From positions 28,017 through 92,016 of the forward strand of contig NZ_JACSQF010000005.1 of NCBI RefSeq assembly GCF_014836755.1: a DNA stretch of 64,000 nt, in the 5' to 3' direction. Each line of letters begins with the position of its first letter. The first letter of the stretch is position 1. The notes beneath the pieces were generated by a model that worked only from the letters and a program-made list of their open reading frames with translations, was not told the origin of the DNA and made no database searches. Made by a program: the position numbers and the translations under genes. The stretch is from Oerskovia merdavium (lineage in GTDB: Bacteria; Actinomycetota; Actinomycetes; Actinomycetales; Cellulomonadaceae). This document shows, piece by piece, positions 48,370 to 56,075 of the stretch.

Positions 48370-49773
48370 GTGACGAGCCAGCAGGCTCCCGGTTCATGGA
48401 CGAACTGGGCGCGAAACCAGACCGCTGATCCCCTGCGCCGCGCTGCCCCGCGGGACACCGACGAGCTCGCGCGGACCGTGCGCAGAGCGGCCGACGACGG
48501 CCTGCACGTCCGTGCGGTCGGCGCCGGGCACTCGTTCACGGGAGCCGCGGTCACCGACGGTCTCCTGCTGAGCCTCGACCACCTGCAGACGGTCGAGGAC
48601 GTGACGCGCACGGAGACCGGCGCGCGCGTGACCGTGGGGGCAGGCATCCGCCTGCACCGGCTCAACCAGGTCCTGGCGTCGGCGGGGCTCGCGATGCGCA
48701 ACCTCGGCGACATCGACCGCCAGTCGATCGCGGGCGCGATCTCGACGGGCACGCACGGCACGGGGGCCTCGCTCGGCGGGCTCGCGACCCAGGTCCGCGG
48801 GGTGCGCGTGGTCGGGGCCGACGGCTCGGTCACCGAGGCCACGCCCGAGCAGAACCCGGACCTGTTCGAGGCGAGCCGTCTGGGCCTCGGCTCGACGGGT
48901 GTGCTCGCTGCCGTGACGCTCGACGTCGTCCCGGCGTTCCACCTGCGCGCCCAGGAGGAGCCCTGGCCGCTCGACCGGGTCCTCGAGGAGCTCAGCACGG
49001 CCTCGGGCGGCCGCGGGGGCGGCACGGACGCCGAGGGTCTCGAGAACGCGCACGACCACTTCGAGTTCTACTGGTTCCCGCACACGCGCCGCGCGCTCAC
49101 CAAGCGCAACGACCGCCTGGCGCCCGACGACGAGGCCGCGGCCTCCCTGCACGCGGCCCGCGGCGAGCGGCCGGACGCCGTGACCCGGGCGCGCGCCTGG
49201 GTCGACGAGGAGCTGCTGTCCAACGGCGCGTTCGAGGTCGTCAACCGGCTCGCGACGGCGCTGCCGCGCGCGACGCCCCGCATCAACGCGCTCTCCGCCC
49301 GCGCCCTCGCTCCCCGTACCTACGTCGCTCCCTCGCACGAGGTGTTCGTCTCGCCGCGGCGCGTGCGCTTCCGCGAGATGGAGTACGCGGTGCCGCGCGC
49401 CGCCCTCGTGGACGTGCTCGAGGACATCGACGCCTGGGTCAGGGCCTCGGGCGAGAACGTCCCGTTCCCCGTCGAGGTCCGGTTCGCCGCGGCCGACGAC
49501 GTGTGGCTCTCCACAGCCCACGGACGCGAGAGCGCCTACGTCGCGGTCCACCAGTACCTCCGGCTCCCGCACGAACGCTACTTCGAGGGCGTCGAGAAGA
49601 TCGTCGCGAGCGTGGGCGGACGACCGCACTGGGGCAAGCTCCACACCCTGGGCGCCGAGGACCTCGCCGAGCGCTACCCGCGCTTCGAGGACTTCCGTCG
49701 GGTCCGCGCCCAGGCCGACCCGGGCGGGGTGTTCGCGAACCCGTACACGGACCAGGTGTTCGGGCCGCGCTGA
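48370..49773 (+). CDS. FAD-binding D-arabinono-1,4-lactone oxidase family protein
   Basis: A 467-residue VAO-fold flavoprotein. N-terminal SWTNWARNQTADPLRRAAP and HVRAVGAGHSFTGAAVTDGLLLSLD form the FAD-binding domain, with ISTGTHGTGASLGGLATQVRGV as the second FAD motif. The C-terminal ALO domain shows FEFYWFPHTRRALTKRND and RPHWGKLHTL, the latter carrying the conserved HWGK substrate-site motif. It would oxidise a sugar-1,4-lactone or alditol using O2. The start at 48370 (MTSQQAPGSWTNW) is preferred over a GTG three codons earlier because of the -10 spacing. The exact substrate is unknown. Confidence 0.88.
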   Translation: MTSQQAPGSWTNWARNQTADPLRRAAPRDTDELARTVRRAADDGLHVRAVGAGHSFTGAAVTDGLLLSLDHLQTVEDVTRTETGARVTVGAGIRLHRLNQVLASAGLAMRNLGDIDRQSIAGAISTGTHGTGASLGGLATQVRGVRVVGADGSVTEATPEQNPDLFEASRLGLGSTGVLAAVTLDVVPAFHLRAQEEPWPLDRVLEELSTASGGRGGGTDAEGLENAHDHFEFYWFPHTRRALTKRNDRLAPDDEAAASLHAARGERPDAVTRARAWVDEELLSNGAFEVVNRLATALPRATPRINALSARALAPRTYVAPSHEVFVSPRRVRFREMEYAVPRAALVDVLEDIDAWVRASGENVPFPVEVRFAAADDVWLSTAHGRESAYVAVHQYLRLPHERYFEGVEKIVASVGGRPHWGKLHTLGAEDLAERYPRFEDFRRVRAQADPGGVFANPYTDQVFGPR

Positions 49774-49885
49774 CGGCGCCCCGCGCGGGTGAGCGGACCA
49801 CCCGGGGTGAGCGGCGCCGTCGGGCCTGCTGCGGACCGACAGCGACCTGCGGACCGGACGGCGGCCGCCGAGGCTGCTGGGCCCG

Positions 49886-50521
49886 CTAGGACGCCTCGGC
49901 GGGGCCCGCAGCGTCCGCCGCCCCGTCAGGGTGCACCACGAGCGACAGGACGTAGTCCGCGAGCGCGTGGAAGCTGCGGATCGTCGCCTCGTCGTCCTGC
50001 TGGACGAGCCACGCGATCTCGATCCCGTCGATGTACCCCGCGACGATGCGCGCCAGGAACGGCGTGTCCATCGAGTAGGTGATGCCCGCGATCTCCGAGA
50101 GCTGGTCCAGGATTCCCTGCGTCATGGCCCACGTCTGCTCGAGGTGCGCCCGCGCGACCGGGCGCAGCGCACCGTTGCGCGACCCGGCGGTCGCGAACTC
50201 GAACGTCAGCAGCCGCATGTGGCGGCGCGGGGTGAGTCCCTGCCACAGCCCGTCGGCGGCCGCGTGCGCGATCGTGTACAGGTCCTGGGTGGGGTCCAGC
50301 GCCATGCGGACCGGGTCCGAGGCGACGAGCGCGACGCTGTGGCCCATGGCCCGGAGCATCGCGTCCTTGTCCTCGAAGCAGTAGTGGACCGTCCCGAGCG
50401 AGATCCCGGCCTCGGCCGCGACCCCGCGCACCGTGACGGCCTCCACACCCTCACGGATGGCGATCGACATCGCCGCGTCGACGATCTGTGCGCGGCGCTC
50501 CTCGATGGACATGCGGCTCAT
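49886..50521 (-). CDS. TetR/AcrR-family transcriptional regulator
   Basis: A 211-residue regulator. The N-terminal HTH is RRAQIVDAAMSIAIREGVEAVTVRGVAAEAGISLGTVHYCFEDKDAML; the C-terminal helical ligand domain resembles the BetI-like group (LARIVAGYIDGIEIAWLVQQ). ATG at 50521 follows AAGGAG by 9 bases. It is divergent from a small lipoprotein gene, which may be its target; no clear operator palindrome was identified between them. Confidence 0.88.
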   Translation of the reverse strand: MSRMSIEERRAQIVDAAMSIAIREGVEAVTVRGVAAEAGISLGTVHYCFEDKDAMLRAMGHSVALVASDPVRMALDPTQDLYTIAHAAADGLWQGLTPRRHMRLLTFEFATAGSRNGALRPVARAHLEQTWAMTQGILDQLSEIAGITYSMDTPFLARIVAGYIDGIEIAWLVQQDDEATIRSFHALADYVLSLVVHPDGAADAAGPAEAS

Positions 50522-50703
50522 CGTCGAACTCCTTCGTGACCGACCTCGGTGGTGCGCACGAACGTCGCCCGCTGCTGTCCACCATGCCTTCAATGTCGCA
50601 TATTCGCATGTGGGAGCCGCGAGGACAGGACGGGCCACGACCTGGACGTGGCAGGCTGGGAGGATCGGTTCCCGTCGGGAACGTCTCGGCCGAAAGGACA
50701 CCA

Positions 50704-51282
50704 GTGGCCCGCTCGCACCGCCCGCTCTTCCTCGTCACCGCCTGCGCGCTGCTCGTGCCCCTGTTCGCGGGGTGCGGCGGCACCACGCAGGAAGCGGCGC
50801 CGCCCACCGCGACCGCGCACGCGGCCGAGATCACGGACGACGGGGTCTCGGTCACGCTGACCGTCCCCGCGGGCTGGGACCGTGCCGGGCAGGACGCGCC
50901 CCTCGTCGTCCGGACGGAGAAGCCGTTCGGCGACCCGGGGTTCACGGCCAACGTGGTCGTCACGACCGAGGCCCCCGGCACCTCGACGCTCGCCGAGCAG
51001 ACCGCCGCAGCCGCCGACTACCTGGCGCAGACGGACGACTGGACCGTCGACCCGACGCAGCCAGGGCCGATCGAGCTCGCAGGGTTCCCCGCCCACCGGT
51101 TCGGCGGCACGCGCTCGGTCGACGGCGTCGAGGTCTCCCAGGTCGAGACGATCGTCGAGGTCGCGACCGGGACGGGGACCGCGTTCGTGTTCGTCACGGA
51201 GTCGTACGCGACGCAGGACACCGACGGCGCAGCACAGGCCCGCGCCGTGACCGACAGCCTGGTCGTGACGCCCGCCGGGTGA
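50704..51282 (+). CDS. Small lipoprotein of unknown function (LpqN-like)
   Basis: A 192-residue predicted lipoprotein. Signal and lipobox are FLVTACALLVPLFAGCGG, followed by a Thr/Ala-rich linker and a beta-rich domain (VSVTLTVPAGWDRAG, NVVVTTEAPGTSTLAEQTAAAADYL, HRFGGTRSVDGVEVSQVETIVEV) similar in pattern to LpqN/DUF1795-type proteins. GTG start with AAAGGA at 5 bases. Function unknown. It is convergent with the LacI regulator, 13 bases apart. Confidence 0.75.
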   Translation: MARSHRPLFLVTACALLVPLFAGCGGTTQEAAPPTATAHAAEITDDGVSVTLTVPAGWDRAGQDAPLVVRTEKPFGDPGFTANVVVTTEAPGTSTLAEQTAAAADYLAQTDDWTVDPTQPGPIELAGFPAHRFGGTRSVDGVEVSQVETIVEVATGTGTAFVFVTESYATQDTDGAAQARAVTDSLVVTPAG

Positions 51283-51295
51283 CGGGCTGCCGCGC

Positions 51296-52357
51296 CTAGG
51301 CCCCGAGCGCGCCGACGGGCGAGGTCGATCCGCGCGGCACGAGGCGGCACGGGAGCTTCTCGACGCCCGACGCCCGCTGCCCGTCGATCGCGGCGAACAG
51401 TCGTTGTGCGGCGTAGCGTCCCAGGACCTCGAGGTTGTTGTCGACGCTCGTGAGCTCGGGCCTCGCACCGAGCGCGAACTGCTCCCAGTTGTCGAAGCCG
51501 ATGACCGAGACGTCGCCCGGCACGTCGCGGCCGAGCTCACGGAGGGTGTCGAGCACGCCTCGGGCGATCTGGTCGCTCGCCGCGAAGATCGCGTCGATCG
51601 ACGGGTCCTTGGCCAGGAGCATGGCCGTGGCGCTCCGCCCCCATCGCTCCGACCACTCCCCGAACAGCACGCCGTCACCCGCGAGCTCGAGGCCCGCGGC
51701 CGAGAGCGCCGCTGCCGTGCCGGCCGCCCGGTCCTGGGCTGCGGCGTACGTGGGGTCGCCCGAGACGTGGGCGATGCGGCGACGCCCGCACGCGATCAGG
51801 TGCTCGACGGCGACCCGGCCGCCCGCGACGTTGTCGGGGACGATCGAGAGGTCCGCGTCGTCCTGGGACGGCGCGTAGGCGTAGACCACCGGCACGGGGA
51901 GCCGCTGCCCCAGGGACTGACGCGGGTCGGTCTGGCGCCCGACGACGATCAGCCCGTCGACACGACGCGAGAGCAGGGCCTGGAGGTGGTACTGCTCGCG
52001 GATCGAGTCGCCTCGCGCGTCGCACAGGAAGACCGAGACGCGACCGGCGCCGAACGCGTCCTCGGCTCCCATGAGGATGGGGATGACGAAGCGCCCTTCG
52101 AGGTCGCTCGTCAGCAGGCCGACCGTCCCCGTCCTGCCCGCGAGGAGGCCGCGGGCGAGCGCGTTGGGCTGGAACGAGAGCCGCTCGGCGGCCTCCATGA
52201 CCCGCGTCCTGGTCTCGGCCTTGACCTGGTCGCGCCCGTTGAGCGCCTTGGAGGCCGTCGCCACCGAGACCCCTGCGAGCCGTGCGACGTCGGTCAGCGT
52301 GACAGAACGCTTGGCCCTGTCGACCGGCGGGGATCCCCCTTCGTCCTCGCGCACCAT
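51296..52357 (-). CDS. LacI-family transcriptional regulator
   Basis: A 353-residue regulator with a LacI HTH at residues ~18-60 (VTLTDVARLAGVSVATASKALNGRDQV) including the hinge helix (LSFQPNALARGLLAG), then a periplasmic-binding-fold sugar domain (TVGLLTSDLEGRFVIPILMG, VDGLIVVGRQTD, IDAIFAASDQIARGVLDTLRELG, DVSVIGFDNWEQFA). ATG at 52357 has GGGAGCAGGA upstream. It is divergent from the sugar importer and GH127 genes and most likely represses them until an arabinoside appears; three operator-like palindromes lie in the shared gap. Confidence 0.92.
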   Translation of the reverse strand: MVREDEGGSPPVDRAKRSVTLTDVARLAGVSVATASKALNGRDQVKAETRTRVMEAAERLSFQPNALARGLLAGRTGTVGLLTSDLEGRFVIPILMGAEDAFGAGRVSVFLCDARGDSIREQYHLQALLSRRVDGLIVVGRQTDPRQSLGQRLPVPVVYAYAPSQDDADLSIVPDNVAGGRVAVEHLIACGRRRIAHVSGDPTYAAAQDRAAGTAAALSAAGLELAGDGVLFGEWSERWGRSATAMLLAKDPSIDAIFAASDQIARGVLDTLRELGRDVPGDVSVIGFDNWEQFALGARPELTSVDNNLEVLGRYAAQRLFAAIDGQRASGVEKLPCRLVPRGSTSPVGALGA

Positions 52358-52463
52358 CGTCCTGCTCCCTCGAGATGTCCCGGTCCCTGATGGATCCGGA
52401 GGTCGTGACGAAACTGTAACCCCCTGAGCGGGTTGACGGCTCCCCGACTCCGCAATAGTCTCA

Positions 52464-52475
52464 GAAAACCTTTTC
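52464..52475. promoter_or_regulatory. Operator-like site 1 (GAAAACCTTTTC)
   Basis: An imperfect palindrome (5 of 6 base pairs) in the gap between the LacI gene and the importer, of LacI-family type. Confidence 0.4.
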
Positions 52476-52497
52476 GGCATCTTTCGCAAGAGGCGAT

Positions 52498-52509
52498 GTG
52501 AGCGCTAAC
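52498..52509. promoter_or_regulatory. Operator-like site 2 (GTGAGCGCTAAC)
   Basis: GTGAGC/GCTAAC resembles the classical lac operator core and CelR-type sites (AGCGCT centre); 5 of 6 positions are symmetric. Confidence 0.5.
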
Positions 52510-52593
52510 CTGCTCCTAGCGGCCTCATTCAGCGAAAGGATCTCGCCGTAGAGGCCGGTGCATCTCGATCGCCAGATGATCGTGACGCGCTTC

Positions 52594-52606
52594 CGAAACG
52601 GTTTCG
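52594..52606. promoter_or_regulatory. Operator site 3 (CGAAACGGTTTCG), LacI-family
   Basis: A perfect palindrome around a central base (CGAAAC-G-GTTTCG), the typical actinobacterial LacI-family operator, 85 bases before the binding-protein start codon. Confidence 0.65.
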
Positions 52607-52690
52607 TCGCCGTGTGCAGGACCCCTGGACGTGCAGAGCAGCACCCGAACACCCCGCACCACCCTCAACGAAGAGAGCTTGGAGGCTCGA

Positions 52691-54009
52691 ATGAGCACCA
52701 CACGGAAGTCGATCCGCGCAGTCCGCCCGCTGGCGGCCCTCCTCACGGCCGGCATGCTGGTCACGAGCCTGGCGGCGTGCTCGCCCGCCGAGGACAGCGA
52801 CAGCGGGGCGGGCGGCGACACGGCCGCGACTCGCCCGAGGGGGTCGACGACGGTACCCAGCTCACGCTGTGGACCCGCGCCCCGATGGAGAAGCAGGCCA
52901 CCCTCCTGGTCGACGCGTACAACGCGAGCCACGAGAACCAGGTCTCCCTGACCATCACGCCCAACGACGACTACGTCGCCAAGGTGGGCGCGGCGGCAGG
53001 CAGCAGCAGCCTCCCCGACCTCTTCGCCGCGGACATCGTCTACGTCCCGAACTGGACCTCCCAGGGCCTGTTCACCGACATCACCGACCGGATCGACGGG
53101 CTCCCTTACGCCGACGAGCTCGCGCAGGGCCACATCGACGCCGGGACGTACGAGGACCAGGAGTACGTCCTGCCGTTCGTCCTCGACCTCTCGGTCATGT
53201 TCTACAACAAGGACCTCTACCGCGAGGCCGGGCTCGACCCCGAGAAGCCACCGACGACGCTCAAGGAGTACGGCGAGCACGCCAAGGCCATCAGCGCGCT
53301 GGGCAAGGACGGCGTGTCCGGCACGTACTTCGGCGGCAACTGCGGCGGGTGCACGCTCTTCACGTGGTTCCCGTCGGTCTGGGCCGGCGGCGACCAGGTC
53401 CTGAGCGCGGACGGCACCGAGTCGCTGCTCGCGAGCGACACCGCCAAGGACGTCTACGCGGTCTACAAGGACATGGTCGACTCCGGCGCGATCGGCAACG
53501 GCACCAAGGACGAGACCGGCGCGACGTGGACCGGTCCCTTCCAGGAGGGCAAGGTCGGCGTGATGCCGTACCCCGCGACCCTGCTGTCGACCGCGGCCGA
53601 GACCGTCGACGTCGGCGTCGCCCCGATCCCCGGACCCGACGGCGGGGAGTCCACGTTCGTGGGCGGTGACGGGATCGGCATCTCCAAGGACTCGAAGAAC
53701 GAGGCCGCAGCCTGGAACTTCCTCTCGTGGCTCACGAGCGAGGACGCGCAGGTCGAGGTCCTGGCCAAGAACAACGACGTCGTGTCGCGCGCGGACCTGG
53801 CCGACAACAAGTACGCGGCCGTCGACCCGCGCCTCGTGACCATCAACGAGGTCGCGGCCAAGGGCAGCACGCCCGTCGCGATCAACTTCCAGCAGGCGTT
53901 CAACGCTCCCGACAGCCCGTGGCTGACGCTCGTGCGCGGAGCGGTGTTCGGCGACGCGAAGAGCATCGACGCCGACAACGACGAGATCACGGCCGTCCTC
54001 GACCAGTAG
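52691..54009 (+). pseudogene. CUT1 sugar-binding lipoprotein, frameshifted near the N-terminus
   Basis: A solute-binding protein of about 439 residues split over two frames. The first frame has the signal and lipobox (LLTAGMLVTSLAAC) to about residue 46; the second continues TQLTLWTRAPMEKQATLLVDAYNA, LPDLFAADIVYVPNW, VMFYNKDLYREAGLDPEKPPTT and the closing PWLTLVRGAVFGDAKSID, a standard family 1 sugar-binding fold. The shift lies at about 52822-52830 in a GC run; restoring one G in GCCGCGACTC would rejoin the frames. ATG has GGAGG upstream. Either a recent inactivating mutation or a sequencing error. It should feed the two permeases that follow. Confidence 0.75.
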
Positions 54010-54094
54010 CCAGCTCCGTCCACCCAGGACGAGCACCGTGGTGGGTGCGGACCGTCGCCCCCACCACGGTCCACCCGAGTCAGAGAGGACTCCC

Positions 54095-55051
54095 GTGACC
54101 ACGCACACCACGGCCCCCGTGAGCACCCCGAGGCCCGCGGCGCGCCCCGCCGGGCGCCGCAGTCGACGCAGCGCCCTGCGAGGCCGGGGAGCCCAGGGCT
54201 GGCTCTACGCGATGCCCACCGCCGTCTTCGTCGGCCTCTTCTTCATCGTCCCGATCCTCCTGGTCGTGCAGATGTCGGTCTCCGACTGGCCCCTCCTGGC
54301 GGGCAACCGCGGGCCCAACTTCCCCGAGAACTTCCAGGACGTCGTCGCCAACAAGTACTTCTGGCCCTCGATCGTCTTCACGCTGAAGTACACCGTGATC
54401 GCGACGGTCCTCCTCCTTGGCCTCGGGCTCGGGATGGCGCTGCTGGTCCAGGAGAGCACCCGGTGGAAGGGGTTCCTGCGCACGGCGTTCCTCGTCCCGA
54501 GCGCGCTCGGGCTGGCCTCGGCCTCGCTCCTCTTCTACGCGCTCTACTCCCCGCAGTCCGGCCCGATCAGCCCCTTCCTCGAGAAGCTCGGCCTGGTCGA
54601 CGAGCCGATCTCGTTCCTCGGCACCCCCACGGCCGCCCTCTGGTCGACCGTCTTCCTCATCGTGTGGCGCTTCGCGGGCTTCTACATGCTCCTGCTCCTC
54701 GTGGGCCTGCAGAACATCCCTGGTGAGGTCTACGAGGCGGCGCGCATCGACGGTGCCAAGCCGTTCCAGATCTTCCGGAGCATCACCCTGCCGCTCCTGC
54801 GCCCCTCGCTCATGCTCTGCACGATCATGTGCGTCACGGGGTCGCTGCTCGCGTTCGACCAGTTCTACATCCTGACCAAGGGCGGCCCGGACAACAGCAC
54901 CATCACGGTCGTCCAGCTCATCTACAACATGGCGTTCCAGGGACAGAACGACCTGGGCCGTGCTGCCGCTCTGTCGATCCTCGTGCTCCTGGCCCTGATC
55001 GTCATCAACGCCCTGCAGTTCCGCGGCATGCGCCAGACGGACGAGAAGTGA
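54095..55051 (+). CDS. CUT1 sugar ABC transporter permease (MalF-like)
   Basis: A 318-residue permease with six membrane helices after a basic N-terminus of about 35 residues. The EAA loop that contacts the ATPase is EVYEAARIDGAKPFQIFRSITLPLL. GTG start with AGAGAGGAC upstream. It lies 86 bases after the binding-protein gene and 11 bases before the second permease. The sugar is inferred from the downstream GH127 enzyme to be an arabinose-containing oligosaccharide. Confidence 0.93.
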   Translation: MTTHTTAPVSTPRPAARPAGRRSRRSALRGRGAQGWLYAMPTAVFVGLFFIVPILLVVQMSVSDWPLLAGNRGPNFPENFQDVVANKYFWPSIVFTLKYTVIATVLLLGLGLGMALLVQESTRWKGFLRTAFLVPSALGLASASLLFYALYSPQSGPISPFLEKLGLVDEPISFLGTPTAALWSTVFLIVWRFAGFYMLLLLVGLQNIPGEVYEAARIDGAKPFQIFRSITLPLLRPSLMLCTIMCVTGSLLAFDQFYILTKGGPDNSTITVVQLIYNMAFQGQNDLGRAAALSILVLLALIVINALQFRGMRQTDEK

Positions 55052-55062
55052 GGACCCCGGAC

Positions 55063-55995
55063 ATGCCCACCACGACCGAGACCCCGTCCGCTCCCGTCCC
55101 GTCGCCCGCCCCGGCCGCACCCCCTGCGGCTCGGCGCCGTCGGCGGATGGTGGGACGCGCGGCCCCGACCACGACGCTCGGGGGGCTCGCCCTGCGGACC
55201 CCGTACTACGTGTTCACGGGCGGCCTCGCCCTGATCTTCCTCTTCCCGCTCATCTGGGCCGGGGTCGCCTCGGTCTCGCCCCAGGCGGGCAGCGCCCAGA
55301 CCGACGGCTGGGGGTTCGGCAACTACGTGACCCTCGCGGGCTACCAGGCCGGGATCGGGCAGTACCTCCTGAACTCGGTCGTCGTCTCCGGCCTGACGGT
55401 CCTGTTCACCCTCGTGACCTCGCTCCTCGGCGGGTACGCGTTCGCCCGCTTCGCGTTCCCCGGCAAGAACATCCTGTTCATGCTGACGCTCGGGATCCTG
55501 ATGGTGCCCTACGCGACCCTGCTGATCCCGCTGTACGTCCTCCTGAACGCCCTGCACCTGCAGAACTCGCTCCTGGGCCTCGCGCTGGTCCTGACCATGT
55601 TCCAGCTCCCGTTCGCGACCTTCATGATGCGGATCTCGTTCGAGTCCGTCCCCACCGAGATGGAGGAGGCCGCCCTGGTCGACGGGTGCACGTCGTTCGG
55701 AGCCCTGCGCCGGGTCCTGCTGCCCGCGGTCAAGCCCGGGCTCATCACGGTCGGCCTCTTCGCGTTCCTCGCGGCCTGGAACGACTTCATCGCGCCGCTG
55801 ATCCTCATCTCCGACTCGTCGAAGCTCCCGCTGCCGCTGGCCGTGGCCAACATGCGTCAGCAGATCATGGGCATCGTCGACTACGGGGCCACCGAGGCGG
55901 GCGTGGTCGTCCTGGCACTGCCGTGCGTCGTCCTCTTCCTGCTGCTGCAGCGCCACTACGTCCAGGGCTTCATGTCGGGCGCCCTCAAGGGCTGA
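55063..55995 (+). CDS. CUT1 sugar ABC transporter permease (MalG-like)
   Basis: A 310-residue permease with six membrane helices after a Pro/Ala- and Arg-rich N-terminus. The EAA loop is EMEEAALVDGCTSFGALRRVLLPAV. Its ATG is 11 bases after the first permease stop, with GAGGACC upstream, so they are one operon. No ATPase gene follows; MsiK (40.3 kb) is the likely energiser. Confidence 0.93.
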   Translation: MPTTTETPSAPVPSPAPAAPPAARRRRRMVGRAAPTTTLGGLALRTPYYVFTGGLALIFLFPLIWAGVASVSPQAGSAQTDGWGFGNYVTLAGYQAGIGQYLLNSVVVSGLTVLFTLVTSLLGGYAFARFAFPGKNILFMLTLGILMVPYATLLIPLYVLLNALHLQNSLLGLALVLTMFQLPFATFMMRISFESVPTEMEEAALVDGCTSFGALRRVLLPAVKPGLITVGLFAFLAAWNDFIAPLILISDSSKLPLPLAVANMRQQIMGIVDYGATEAGVVVLALPCVVLFLLLQRHYVQGFMSGALKG

Positions 55996-56075
55996 CCTCC
56001 GGTCGTCCCGCGCCGTCCCGCCCCACCCATCACCTCGCCCATCCTCGTGGGCATCGACCTCACCGGAGGAAATCC

